DNA of 64,000 nucleotides. Source: Plecoglossus altivelis (taxonomy: Eukaryota; Chordata; Actinopteri; Osmeriformes; Plecoglossidae). The stretch is taken from the NCBI GenBank assembly GCA_036571765.1, contig BROE01000012.1:12082721-12146720 (forward strand), in the 5' to 3' direction. The notes beneath the pieces were generated by a model that saw only the letters and a program-made list of their open reading frames with translations, made no database searches and was not told the origin of the DNA. This document shows, in pieces, positions 1 to 13,644 of the stretch. How positions within the stretch are numbered: position 1 is the stretch's first letter; each line of letters opens with the position of its first letter. The position numbers and the translations under genes were made by a program.

Positions 1-559
1 GCTCTGCCCCCTCGCTCAGCAGCTCCTTATGTTTTTGTCAAATGGCACTGCCCCCCCCCCCAACCCCCATTTGCCTCCCCTTCCTTCCACACACACATTT
101 CCCTGGCATCTGGACTACATATGTGTGAGCCCCCAAAACCATCTCAGGTCCTCCACCTATATCCCCAACACACACAAACCTCCCCTCCGCACATGAGGAA
201 AGCAGAAGCCACGTCCTTGAACTCCTGCTGAAGGATAATGGTGGCACTGGAAGAGGAGAAGAGAGGATGATAGGAGAGGAGAGGGGAGGAGAGAAGAGGA
301 GAGAGGAGGAGAGGAGAGGAGGAAGAGGGCCCTAGTGAGACTGCTGAAACCAGATATTGAGACCATGAGAACCGCTGTTAAACTGCTCACCGAAAGCCCT
401 GGGATGTGGCCAGATAACACACCCAGTCTCTCTATCTCGTATCTGTGTGCGTGTGTGTGTGTGTGTGTGTAGTGGTCCCAGTCGGGGTTCAGTGTTATCA
501 GGAGGAGAGGAGAGGTTACACTACTACAGAAGGAATGTCCTGTTAGGACCTGACATACT

Positions 560-722
560 CCAGCTGGCTGACTGACTGACTGGCTAACTGGCTGACTGGC
601 TAACTGGCTAACCGACTGGCTAACTGGCTAACTGACTGATTGACTGGCAAACTGGCTAACTGACTGGAGAACTGGCTGGCAGGCTGGCTGGCAGCCTGAT
701 TAGCTGGCTAGCTGGCTGCCAG
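560..722. repeat. ctgg/ctaa/ctga degenerate tetranucleotide repeat
   Basis: Irregular array of ctggctaactggctgactgg-type units. Confidence 0.8.
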
Positions 723-1993
723 TCTGACTTGATGTCTCTACTAAGGGGTAACGTGTACATATTTGGGGTGTAACAGTAACATATATCTATTCTCCAAAAC
801 GATACAGAGGGGTAATTTAAGGGTAGTTTGAGTTAATTGATCTGTAATTGATGGCTTTCTCAAGGTGGACCAAAGGTTAATCACACTCTCTCACACACAC
901 ACACCATGCCAGGAAGTAATGGTTGGCGCCCGCCGAGAGCCAGGCTAAATGATCGGCGTCCGTCTTTAGTCGTTTTGGTGACCAGGCGGAGGTGATCATG
1001 TGACCTGTTGTGCTCTATTATCCTGCCAGACACTTGATAAAGGAGAAGATTGTTGTTTAGACTGGAGTGTGTGTGTGTATGTGTGTGTGTGTGTGTGTAT
1101 GTGTGTGTGTATGTGTGTGTGTGTGCGTGTGTGTGCATGTGTGAGTGAGTGAGTGTGACTGTGTGTGTGAGATTCCCTCTGGCTCCAGTCTGACACCTCT
1201 AAATGGCATCATTAGGCAGAGAGTGACCAGCAGCCTGTGGGGGAATTAGCTTGTGGATGTGTGCGTGCGCGTGTGTGTGTGTGTGTGTGTGAGTGTAGTG
1301 AGTTTGTTAAGTTAGCTATGACCAGCTCTGGCCCAAAGGCCACCTACCTAACTGACCAGACAGCAGAGGGACTGTCCTCAAGTTCTTTTTTTCTACATCC
1401 CTCTCTTTTCTTCTCTCTTTCCTCTCACTCAATCTCTCTCTCCCTCCTAATTTTCTTTCCTTCTTTCCTCACTCTTCCTTCTTTTCTCTCTCTCCCCTCT
1501 CTTCTTCGGCTCCATTTTCTATGTCCTCTCTTTCACTCTCTTCCTCCCTCCTCCTCTCTACCTCTCTTACTCCCTCCCTCCCTCCCTCCCTCTCTCTCCC
1601 TCTCCCTCTCTCACACCCTCTCCTTCCTCCTCTCTCCCTCCCCCTCCTCTTTCCTCCCTCCCTCCCTCCCTCCCTACCAGTTTCCCACCAGGAATGAAAG
1701 AAAACAGTAGTAAGAGTTCATTCTGTTTCCACGTCAACCTTCATCTGACAGGAAGTGTTTCCATGGACACGGATGTCCCTGTGATCATGTGACAGTCAGT
1801 GTTTTTACAGCATTACAACCAATTCCACTAACAAGCTGTTAAGAGCGTCACCATGACAACTGGGGTCAGGGCGTTTCCCAGGTCAAGGTGAACTGTTCTT
1901 CTGTAAGTCGGTGACTTTGTGTGTGTCTCTGTGTGTGCATTCCACCGGATAAAAAAGTGATTCTGTTCTTCTCACCCAGTAAGTCAGTCATTC

Positions 1994-2080
1994 GGGGCAG
2001 AAGGGCAGGGGTGGGGGGCAGAAGGGCAGGGGGGCAGGGCAGGTAGGGCAAGAAGATAGGGGGAGGGGGGTTCCAGGCCA
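1994..2080. repeat. G-rich tract with quadruplex potential
   Basis: Repeated ggggcagaagggcagg units give many G-runs of three or more on the plus strand. Confidence 0.6.
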
Positions 2081-2817
2081 GATGGTCAGGTAGGGGTGAG
2101 GGTCTACTGTCTCAAGAAGCAGCAGATTCATTAGTGTGTGCATGTGTGTGTGCGTGGTTACGATGGGAGATAATGAGGTTATGGGCTCAGTGGTCACTGC
2201 ACCTTAAATCACAACCACTTCAAAGAGCACTGACCATTGAGGGCTGTGTGTGAGTGTGTGTGTGCAGTCATATTATCTATAGTAGTCATTTAACTTGGCT
2301 ACAATAAAAGCAACCTATTCACCCCCTACACACACACATCACCTTAGTAGACTCCATTAAGTGTGTGGAGGAATGTGAGCAATGTGGAGATGTACTAAAG
2401 ACTGGTGGAGTGGAACAGATGCACTGATCTCTGCTCTCTCATACACACACACACACACACACACAAATATACGCACGTACACACATGCACACACACAGCT
2501 TCAGTCAAAGTTAAACCAAATGTTTTGTTTACCTTACATACGACATTCCCAAGTCTGTTAAAAACCTAAACACACAGAAATATGCAGGATAAGACTGACA
2601 CAGACAAAAAAGAAAGAAATACAGATAGAAAGATAGACAAAAAGAGAGAGGGATGATCTGTGTAGTGATGACAGGTTAAACCACTTTCACCTGTAGTCCT
2701 GCGGTATCCCATCAGTCCCTCTTCCTGTGACCCGCCTATCTCCTAGAGGTCAGAGGTCAGATCAAGCCTGCTGGTTATGCCATGTAACAGTAATAGATTC
2801 TAGACTGTCTGCAGTCA

Positions 2818-2915
2818 TTTCAGAATCATTCTAGGGATTCTAGAATGAAATGAAGATGCATTGTAGAATGATTCTGTAGTGATTCTAGATGGGTTTTTAG
2901 AATGATTCTGAGGTG
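2818..2915. repeat. Cluster of short palindromes
   Basis: agaatgattct / agaatcattct and attctagaat recur four to six times. ttctagaa is a tail-to-tail heat-shock-element half-site pair. Confidence 0.5.
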
Positions 2916-3895
2916 GTGATTGTGTTGTGTTCCCTGGGGGTCTGTGGGGGTGAGAAGCAGGGTTAGAGGGAGTGTGGTCTGGATCAGCAGGGTTGGGGGG
3001 GTGAACTCAGAGGGGTCAGACAGATCCTGACCCTTGACCCTAGGCTTGTGCCTGTCAAACACTGCCTTCTGGGTAATAGACTGGAGCCTGGCAGTCTATT
3101 TTAGGGAGCAACACACACACGCTTGTCTCTTGGTGGTCAGAAATACACTGGCCAGGATCCACCAATATCAGTACCTATGTGGAAAAGAAGTGGAAAAAAC
3201 CCCCACACCAACATACACGGTATTGCAGTAACTGTAAGTTCATTTTGCAATGTCTGAACCCTTGTTCATGGTTCTACTGTATGTACTATCAATAAATCAA
3301 TAACAAAGCCAGTACAGTATGTCTGTCTGCACACGTGTATGTATGTGCATATTTGTGTGTGTTTCTGCGTGTGTGTGTATGGTGTAAGTGGGTGTGTAGT
3401 GTGTGCATGAGGGTATGTGTATGAAGTGTGTGCAGTGTGTGTCAGTGGAAGAGCAGTCATCCATTCTACAGTTGAGTCTCTCTGATTCTCTGCCAGCAGA
3501 CTCCAATACTGTTTATATTCTTAAAAGCTCTGTCTGACACACTTTTAAACTCGCTCTCTTCTCCTTCCTCCCTTCCTCTCTCTCTATCTCTGCTTCTACT
3601 CTTTCCCCCATCTTTTCTCCCTCCCTCTCTTCCCTCCCTCCCTCCTTCCATCCCTCCCTTGCTCTCTCTCACTCTCCCTCTTTCTAGTATAAAGAATGTA
3701 GTGTTATGGTGTGGGGATGAGGGATCCTAAGTGCTGTTGTAACATGTGGGAGTGTATGTGTGCGGGAGTGTATGTGTGTGGGAGTTTGTGTGTGTGTGTG
3801 TGTGAGTGTGTGTGTGTGTGTGTAGGGGGTCAGTGAGATACATGGATGTACCAGACTGCTCTCTGCCTGGTCTGGGACTACAACATAAGTCGGTC

Positions 3896-3899
<4 letters not shown>

Positions 3900-3929
<30 letters not shown>

Positions 3930-4041
3930 CAGGAGAGAGAGAGCGCGAGAGAGAGAGAGCGCGAGAGAGAGAAAGCGCGAGAGAGAGAGCGCACGAGAGA
4001 GAGAACGCGTGAGAGAGAGAAAGAAAGAGAGAGAGAGAGAG

Positions 4042-4079
<38 letters not shown>

Positions 4080-4081
4080 TA
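3900..4081. repeat. (GA)n with GCGC interruptions
   Basis: About 180 bp of gagaga units broken by gcgcgaga blocks and ending in (GAAA)n. Confidence 0.95.
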
Positions 4082-5429
4082 AAAGGGAGATAGATGGAGG
4101 AGCCAGACTCCTGTATAATCAGGTTTAGTTGTCCTGGTTGGGTCATGATCTCAGTCAGAGGCCCCAGGGTGATCTGATACACTGATGCATTACAGAAGAA
4201 GAGAAAGAGAGGGAGAGAAAGAGCAGGAGGGAAAGAGAGGGAGAGAAAGAGAGGGAGAGAAAGAGAGGGATAGAAAGAGAGGGAGGGAAAGAAAGGGAGG
4301 GAAAGAGACAAAGTGTAGAGGAGGAGAAGACAGAGAAGGTCTGAGGTCAGCAGATTTGATCACTCCCAGTCAGCTGGCACTCATGTTGTTGTTGTTGTTG
4401 TCGTACACCTGTCTTCCTTTGCTCCTATAGGAATAGTTACTACAGAAACAGTAGAAACAGATGTGTGATTTTGTATGAGTGTTTGTGAAAAAGTATTTAG
4501 TAGTTAAGTGAACAAGATGTTTAGTAGATTAGTGAACTCTATTTTGTAGTTTAGTTTCAACTGGACAGCCTGTTGTTTCCACTGATGTAACCATGGTTAC
4601 CAGTGGAAACTCCGAGTCCTCTCAGCCTATCAGATAGCAGCGTTTTATCATGTGCTCCAGACCTGTTTGTCCAATGATAAGGCTTGTACAACCAGGTCTA
4701 AAAACAGCTCTCTTCTCTTCTCTATATCCCTCTCTCTTCAGCGCTCTCCTCTAATCTCTCCATCCCTCTATCTTTACCTCTCTCTGGGCTTTTTTCATTC
4801 AAACACAATCATTTGCTTTCATGTACGGTGTGTGTTGCCATGACGTCACAATGACATCATCATCAAGTTGTCCACACAAACACCACATTCTGGTTAACCC
4901 TGAAACACGCTCACACAGTCAGTCAAAATACTGGTCTAGGTGCATGTGTGTGTGTGTGTTTGCTGTGCGCGTGTATGTGCGTGTGTGTGCATGTGTGTGT
5001 ACTGCAGAGTGTGAATGCACAGAGAACGGGAAGCAGCTGGATCTCACAGGTTTCACCAACCAATAAACTGACTTCCTCCACACCAAATATGTCTTCTTCA
5101 CAAAATGAGGTGGGGGATGGCTGAGATTGTGTGGGTGACTATAAGTTATTTTGTGAGTGTGTGTATGTTTGTGTGAGTGTGTGTTTGTGTGAGAGTGTGT
5201 TTGCGTGAGCGTGTGTGTGTTTTTGTGATGGTATGTGTGAGTGTGTTTATGTGAGTGTGTGTTTGCGTGAGTGTGTGTGTTTGTGTGAATATGTGTGTGT
5301 GTGTGTGTGTTTGCGTGAGTGTGTGTGTGTGTGACCTGTACTGTTCCTGGATAAATCAGCACCTCTAGTCAACATCCCCAGCTTCTCAGCCTCCCACATG
5401 ACACACTCCTACTGCTACATCAACTCCTC

Positions 5430-5462
<33 letters not shown>

Positions 5463-5584
5463 ACACACATACACACACAGACACACACACACACACACAC
5501 AAAGTCCTATTTATCTTCAGATGCTCTGGGAAAAGAACATGAATAAATGGACTTACACCCCCACCCCCACCTACACACACATAT

Positions 5585-5634
<50 letters not shown>

Positions 5635-5721
5635 ATTAAGCCATAAAGAAACACCCTCTCAGATTAAAGCGAGCGGTGAGCACCCCACAGTGAAAGAGTG
5701 GTCCTCTGGTTCAGAGTGAAC

Positions 5722-5870
5722 GGACACACACACACACACCCACTCTCTCACACACACCCTCTCTCTCTCTCTCACACACACACACACCCTCTCTCTCTCT
5801 CTCTCTCACACACACACCCTCTCTCTCTCACACACACCCTCTCTCTCTCTCTCACACACACACACACCTT
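5722..5870. repeat. Compound (CT)n(CA)n array
   Basis: Alternating blocks of ctctctct and cacacaca with a recurring caccctctctc junction. Confidence 0.95.
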
Positions 5871-6445
5871 CCCCTGTAAGTGCTCTGCTGATGAAATGTC
5901 TGACATATATATGGGCTGGAATGCACCCATATAATTTGCTCTAAAAATCACCCTTTTCCCAAGGACTGGAAACAATGAAAACCAACTGCTGCACTGAAAG
6001 AGGAAGAGAGAGAGGGAGGTAGAGAGACATAGAGAAAAGGAGAAGGAGAGATGGGTGGAGAGAGAGAGGCAGGGTGAAAGAGAAAGAGAGAGAGAGGAAG
6101 GTAGAGAGACAGAGAGAGAAGGAGGAGAAAGAGAGACGGGTGGAGAGAAAGTAGGGGGTTAAATAGAAAGAGAGAGAGTCGGAGAAAGTCAATGAGACAC
6201 AGGGTGAGGAGAGAAAGAGAATTAAAAGGCGAAAAACTCCAGCCAGTTCCTGTTCCTCCAGCTCCAGCAGTAGGAAACAGCAGTGCTCAGACACAAACCA
6301 CCTCCCTCACACGTCCAAAAGTATCCATGACTTCCCCCCTTCACATACCTCTCACCTCCTTGATGTATCAGAACGTGCACTAAACAGATGCGTGTATTGG
6401 GCGTGGTCACGCACATATTCTGCTGTCCTCGTCACCACTGTCATA

Positions 6446-6485
<40 letters not shown>

Positions 6486-7239
6486 ATACATACATACATA
6501 CAGACTGAAAACTGACTACTCAGATTGTGACCACAAAGAGAGTGACATTACTATATTGACGATGCTGGTCAGACAGTGTGTAATATGGCCTAATCTACCA
6601 TAATCCATCATTTGTGACAGCACTGTGTTTAAATATAGTAAAACATTTTAATATTATATTATCTCAGTTTTCTTTGTGTGATTGCGTGTGTATGTGTCTC
6701 TGTGTGCCTGGGTGATTGTGCCTGGGTGATTGTGTGTGTGTGTGTGTGTGTGTGTACGACTGAGTGTGTATGTGTGTGTACGACTGAGTGTGTATGTGTG
6801 TGTTATTTGGTATTTAACCACTGGCTCGATTAGTCAGACAGATCTATAAACTCACCATGGCCTTGGATTGGCCGGCTGTCTCCTCCAATAGAATCACTGG
6901 GCGGTAGAGTCGGCCAGCATGCCATAAAAACAACTTTATTAAAAACTTAAAGGCAGACGGACTGCGTGTGTGTCTGTTTGTGCGTATGCTGTGTGTGTTT
7001 GTGTGTCTACAAGCTCCATTTCATTTGGGGGCCCAGGGAGCTGGGATCCAGGTACCCCTCTACTAAATCACTGGTCTAACTGTCTGTCGAAATGTCTGTC
7101 TGCTGGACTAGCTAACCGTCTAGTCCATCCTAAACTGGCATAGTCCTACCCTGTTTTAACCACCTGTATCTAGACTTAACTAGTACACAGTCAGTACTGG
7201 CACCCGTTCCCTAACCTTAGACATCCCCTAGCCCCCTCT

Positions 7240-7805
7240 AACCAGTCCTACCCCATCATAGCCCACCATATCCTCCTAGCCCACTATATCCTCCTAGCCC
7301 ACCATTTCCTCCAAGCCCATCATATCCTCCTAGCCCACCATATCCTCCTAGCCCACCATATCCTCCAAGCCCATCATATCCTCCTAGCCCACCATATCCT
7401 CCAAGCCCATCATATCCTCCTAGCCCACCATATCCTCCTAGCCCACCATTTCCTCCAAGCCCATCATATCCTCCTAGCCCCCTCTAACCAGTCCTACCCC
7501 ATCATAGCCCCCTCTAACCAGTCATAGCCCATCATATACTCCTAGCCCATCATATCCTCCTAGCCCTTCATATGCTCCTAGCCCATCATATCCTCCTAGC
7601 CCACCATATCCTCCTAGCCCACCATATCCTCATAGCCCACCATATCCTCATAGCCCACCATATCCTCCTAGCCCACCATTTCCTCCAAGCCCATCATATC
7701 CTCCTATCCCATCATGGCCCCTCTAACCAGTCATAGCCCATCATAACCCTCTAGCCCATCATATCCTCCAAGCCCATCATATCCTCCAAGCCCACCATAT
7801 CTCCC
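7240..7805. repeat. 18-bp minisatellite
   Basis: About 25-30 units of catatcctcctagcccac with variants (tttcctccaagcccat), interrupted by cctctaaccagtc blocks. Confidence 0.9.
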
Positions 7806-8718
7806 TCTAACCAGTCCAGGAGCTAACCAGCTTCTTGTCGCTCTTGATCCCCCAGTCTGCCCACCCTGACACACACACTCTCTGGCAGCTTGCGCTACTC
7901 CCAGCCCACAATTACACTAATAGCAATAACACACACTCCTACCACACAGATGGGAGGAATGTGTGTGTATGTGTATGTGTGTGTGTGTGTGTGTGTGTCT
8001 GTTTCTCTGAAGTCAAAGTATCAACAGCTTTAAGCTATTAGGGGACTTTTCAGACTAGTAGATTTTTTCTTTGGGCCATGACCCGGGACAACAGGGAGAC
8101 AGTGAGGTAGGTCTATATCAATACGCACACACACGCGCGATCATACACACATTCACTCACATGAACTCAGATACACACACATTCAGACACACACACACAC
8201 AGAAACACACACACAGTTGATTTAAAGCAATACTAACATTTGATAGTTGTGCACAATCATTTTTTAGTTTCCCCCCTCTCCCTCCCTTCTCCCACCTCCT
8301 CTCTCTCGGACTCTTTGCATCTTTCTCTCCTTCCTCACCCTCTCACCTCCTCTCTGTCCTCCACCCTCCTCCCTCTCCCCACCCTCCTCTTTCCTCCCTC
8401 CCATCCTAACCAGAGCCAGCAGTAGCACTAAGACCTTAATGATGCTCTCTAAGCCCTCAGCTTCTCCCACTGCCTGCTGTCTGTGAGATCCAAAGAGAGG
8501 GAAGGAGGGGGGATGGAGGTAGAGGGGACAGTGAGAGGGGGAAAGAGAAAGAGGGAGAGGAATTAAGAGAGGGATATATAGGGGGAAATACAGAGACAGA
8601 AACTGTGAGAGCGAAAGAGAGAGGGGAGAGTGGGAGTGCGAGAGAGACCTTGATGATCATTTTCACCATACTCTCAGCTCTTTGACCAGTCAGTTCTGAT
8701 ATCTGAGGAGAGAAGAGA

Positions 8719-8783
<65 letters not shown>

Positions 8784-11700
8784 GTATCTCAGTGATTGAC
8801 ACATGTGGACAGCTTTATCAGCCTGGCACCAGTAGACTATTGTTTCTGGTTGTTATGTTCAGTGAAGTCTGGGAGAGAGGGAAGGGGAGAGAGAGACAGA
8901 GGGAGAAACAGAGAGAGAGTTACAGAGACAGAGTGAAGGGAAGAGAGAGAGAGACAGAGAGTGAAGGGGAGAGTCTCCAAAAGTGTGTGTGTATGTGTGT
9001 GTGTAGAGTGAAGAGCAGGCGCGTGCATCTAGTCAGGCCTCAAAGACGACTCCACACAGCGTCGCCGGGGGCGACAGGCAACTCAATAGTAACACAAATG
9101 ACTCTCTCAGCTTTGTATAGAACTCTAAATGAACCCCTGTTACATACACACAAACAGGCACACACACAGGCACACACACGTACAGGCACACACAAAGCAT
9201 GACCCGACTCCTCCACAAATGACAAAGTGTTTCCAGCAGATTAGCAGCTAATGAATGAAAGAGGGTCAGAGGAGGAGAGGAGAAAAGACGGAGAAGGAAG
9301 AGAGGAGCGATTAGGCAGGAGGAAAGGAGACGAGACGAGAAGATGAGATGAGAGGAAGGGGAAAGGAAGGGAGGAGAGATAAGGAGGAGAGGAGAGATAA
9401 GGAGGAGAGGAGAGATAATGAGGAGAGGAGAAGATGAGAGAAGGAGAGGAGAAGATGAGAGGAGGAGAGGGGATATGAGGAGGAGGAGGATGGAGTGGGC
9501 AGGGTTGGCGGTGGTCTGGCCTCTAAGATCTGTCATGGCCCTAATGGGCCAGCAACAACAGCCTGAAGGGACAGAGAACAGATGGATGGAGAAATAGAAG
9601 GATAGAGAGTTAGAGGGATGGAGGGACGGACTAGAGGATGGACATGGACCGACCCTGTCTCCCTCTGCCTCCCTCACCCCCACTCCCACCCCTACTCCCA
9701 ACCCCACCCCCACCCCCACCCTCCAGTCTGAGAGCTCATTGTGCAATCTGGGGTGGTTCCCAGCATTGGCGCTGGTCCAGTGTAAGGTCAGCCTGTAATT
9801 GGGTTGGTCTGAGTGTGCATCACACAGCCTTTTATAGGAAGCCTTCTATCTCCTGTCTGGACTCAGTTCTGCTCTTTGGGCTTTCAGACATAAACATGGA
9901 CCACACATGGTCTGCTGACACACAGCCCTTCAGATCTGACGGACAGACAGACAGACAGATAGACAGACAGACAGACAGATGTGCAGCAAGCAGGCAGGCA
10001 GACAGACAGGCAGAAAGAGAGACATACACATATACATACATACATACATACATACATACATACATACATACATACATACATACATACATACATACATACA
10101 TACATACATACATACAAATGGACAGACAGTCCGACAGGCTAGCAGCACACAAACAGTGAGGCAGAGAGACATGCAGACAAGCAACCAGACAGTCAGACAG
10201 GTGTGTAGACGGCAGACAGGCAAAAGAGAGACAAAGTCAGACCGTCAAACAGACAGTCAGATAGACACAGTAATTTAGGCAGGCAGGCAGAGTGACAAAC
10301 AAGCAGACAAGCAGCCATGCAGGCAGAACAGCCTAGTTCCTCTCTATCCCCCCCCCCCCCCCCCAGATAAGTCTGATGGATGAGCCGCTCTCTGGCTCCT
10401 CTCTGACCTCTGACCTCACTAGGTTTCTCTGCCCAAGGAGCCAGAGTAGGGGCTGTGCTGGGAGGGGGCTGCTGTGGGGCTGGGCTGCTGTGGCTGGAAA
10501 TCAGTATCCAGCCATGAATCTATGTCCGCTTTCCTCCAACCCTCCCACCTCTCCCCCTTTTCTTTCTTTCTCTCATCTTCCTTTCTGCAAAAAAAAATGC
10601 AGTGATGTCTGTGAGTCACTGCAGTTTGAGTTCCTGGCATGTTCTCCATCTGCATCACTCCTTGCTTCCCATTATTGAACTCTTATCCATCCCTTCGTTC
10701 CTATATCTGCCACTCTCCCTCCTTCCATCTTCATCCTTTGCTCCTCTATCTCTCCTCTCTTCTCCCTCCCATGGCTGTTGGATTGGAATAGCGAGCTTCT
10801 TGTAGCAAGGTGGAAATCTCAGGAAGGTGGTTCTGTTTCAGAAAAATAGGTGGAATGTATGTTCTTGTTCTACCGGTGGAAAACCTGGAACCACTAGTAA
10901 TGGAGGGATGGATGAATAAATGATTGGGTGTCTGATTGGATGGATAAACTACCAGACCCCAAGGTGAGCAGGAGAGATGAGGAGGAGACGGAAGGAAGGA
11001 TGGAAGACAGGATGGAAGGAAGGAGAGAAGGTTGGTGGGATGAAGCGATGAGAGAAAGGTCAAAGCTGTTTTTCCCCAAACTGGTCGGAGATGTATAGCA
11101 ACACAGAATCAGTCTATCGCTTGACGTATTTTTCAGTATAAGTTTCTATTCTGTTGCTCGATGCCTGGTTCATACAGGGCTGAAGAAGCAGTCATTCAGC
11201 CAGGAAGCACAGCCATTCACACACTTTTGTCTTTCTGACTGATTCGAGGAGCATCCAGTTTTAGACCTCTACTGCTGCAAGGATTCATCCGTGTATGTGT
11301 GTGTGATACATGTCTGTGTGTGCACTCTGTCTTCATCAAAACTCTTGAATCAACCCGTTTCTGTTAGGAGACACATTTACACACACTGCTGAGGTCTGGC
11401 ACGAAAGACTGTAGTAGACTATGGTATCACTGAGAGGAAGTCTGCAGTGTGTGTGAATTATATATGAAAGTGTGTGTGTCACTACTCCGGAGAGACTTCC
11501 CATCCCAGCTGTTTCTAAATAAACAGAGAGTCAGAACCCACTCTGAGTTTACATTACAGCTCTAATTATTTTGTGATCTGTCGTCCAGCAGCCCTTTCTA
11601 TCAACGTGCTGTTTATGTGGTGGTGAGATTAGAGTAAACACACCCTAAACACTGATAAGTAGCTAACACTGAGCCATGCTTGAACACAGTTAGCACTAGC

Positions 11701-12109
11701 CGCTAACACACCAACACAGTAACTAGCACTGTTGCTCACACTGCTGTTACCGCAGAAACTACATTACCAACACGTTTACTAACACACGGACACGGCTATC
11801 AACATATTTACCAACACACTTACAAAGTTACCAACAAATTCATTAACGTACGAACACAGTTGCTGACACATTTACTAAGTTTTGAAAGTTTACTTGTTAA
11901 ACAAATCATGCTCTCCTATCACTGAGTATGTGAAAATAAAGGGGGTTTTATATTGCAAAAAGTCAACTTTTTGGTGTCGCGCTGTGAGTGGAAAAAAGTT
12001 TTGGAATGTAAAAAAAGAAGAAAACCCCCCAATAAAAAACGCTTTTCAGAACTAGATTTTGTTTTGTGAGAGAAAAAAGTTTGGAAAGGTTTGCATCACC
12101 CATTAGTAC
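7806..12109. other. Gene-free low-complexity region
   Basis: Holds pyrimidine and purine tracts (8271-8405, 8490-8650, 9245-9492), (TG)n (7965-8000, 8718-8782), a C-rich cccacccc stretch (9660-9722), and a C17 run (10348-10364). 11,080-12,100 is ordinary unique DNA with no gene seen. Confidence 0.8.
9938..10290. repeat. (ACAG)n / (CATA)n tetranucleotide arrays
   Basis: Degenerate acag units surround a clean (CATA) array at about 10022-10117 of roughly 23 copies. Confidence 0.95.
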
Positions 12110-12360
12110 TTGCTGAGGACTCTGCTGTACTTTACTGTACTCTGCTCTGCTTTACTGTACTCTGCTGTGCTTTACTGTACTCTGCTGTTCTTTACTGTAG
12201 TTTGCTCTACTTTACTGTACTCTGCTCTGCTTTACTGTACTCTGCTGTACTTTACTGTACTCTGTTCTGCTTTACTGTACTCTGCTGTACTTTACTGTAC
12301 TCTGTTCTGCTTTACTGTACTCTGCTGTACTTTACTGTATTCTGCTGTACTATACTCCAT
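12110..12360. repeat. 20-bp minisatellite
   Basis: About 12 units of gctttactgtactctgctct with variants alternating in pairs, giving a 40-bp higher order toward the right end. Confidence 0.92.
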
Positions 12361-13602
12361 TTTCGGCGTCTTGGTTCTCATCTCATCTCCCCTCTCTTCT
12401 CCTCACCTTTTGTATGTGAAAGAAAAAGGTTTCAAAGTACAACATATTTGTAATATACTCTGCCTTAATCTGTTTAGTGCTCTCCTCCTCTCTCCTCTCT
12501 TTTCATGGTGTGTCTGTATTAATATGATGTGAGGTCCAACAGGTAAAGGCTACTTTTTACTGAAATATATCAGAGCCCATACTGTTTGACTTTAACTTGA
12601 GTGGAAAACATGTAGTCAGTCATTTTAGCTTTTATTTTACCAGAGTCTTTTTAAACATGAATATCTGTACTTCTACCAGAGTAAAGGAGAGAGTACTTTT
12701 GCCATCTCTGCCCATCACCCCTACACCCTCTCGCCTCCTTCTTTCTTTCTTTCTTTCTTTCTTTCATTCTTTCATTCTTTCATTTTATTCTTTCTTTCTT
12801 TCTTCCTTTCTGCCTTTCTTTCGATCTATTCTTCTCGCTCCAGTGTGAAGGTTCTTGTCATGCCAAGGTGAGCATCTGGAAACACTTCTCACTTCACGCA
12901 CCAGACTGTCCAATCACACAAGACTGAGGACAGGTTGACCAATGAGAGTTAAGGAACACATTTGGAGTGGACCCCACAGGAACCACACACAATACTGTAC
13001 ATTACAGACCTACAATCTCCCATGGACATTTTGTCCTAAGGATCAACACTATTATCCCAACTGAACTGTCTTTGGAATAGATTGTGCTCCAAAGTGTCTT
13101 TTACCTGTGAACATAATCTGTGAGATATTTCTGTGATGTGTGTGATGTGTGCGTGTGTGTGTGTTGGCCTGGAGGTGGACAGACGGCTATTTTAGGCTGT
13201 AATAGTCTGACACTGATGTTGCCTAATCACAACCTCCATTAAACCTGCCTGACCCCACTCACACACACACACACACACACACACAGTGATTAGTATGCAG
13301 TAGTGAATAATGTGGACATCCTGTGGGGCCATTCCAGACAGGGAGACTCCAGCTCTGACATCAACACGCACACACACACTCACAAAAACACACACACATC
13401 CCATATCACTGATTAGCTGGCTAACTATCTATCTAACTTATGTCTCCATTTCATCAGAAGTGTTCTATTCTCAATGTGTTTTATCACGTGTATGTGTGTG
13501 TGTCTGAGTATGTGTGTACATGTGTGTGTATGTATGTGTGTGCACGTGTGTATGTGTATGTATGTGTGTGTGTCTGTGTATATGTGCACGTGTGTATGTG
13601 TA

Positions 13603-13644
<42 letters not shown>

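Larger units (their letters stand above)
1..7239. other. Gene-free low-complexity region (left edge)
   Basis: No gene recognised. It holds purine tracts (245-330, 3900-4081, 4195-4335, 5998-6230), pyrimidine tracts (1385-1680, 3547-3690), and TG/CA runs (448-471, 1063-1160, 3340-3440, 3750-3825, 5150-5335, 5430-5502, 5568-5635, 5722-5870). Long open frames here are translations of these repeats. Confidence 0.85.

Noticed and set aside
3727..4311. Long open frame rich in Ser/Leu and Thr-His repeats
   Set aside because: It is a translation of (GA)n and (TG)n microsatellites; no conserved domain.
7240..7805. CRISPR-like regular array
   Set aside because: Tandem units with no unique spacers, in a vertebrate genome.
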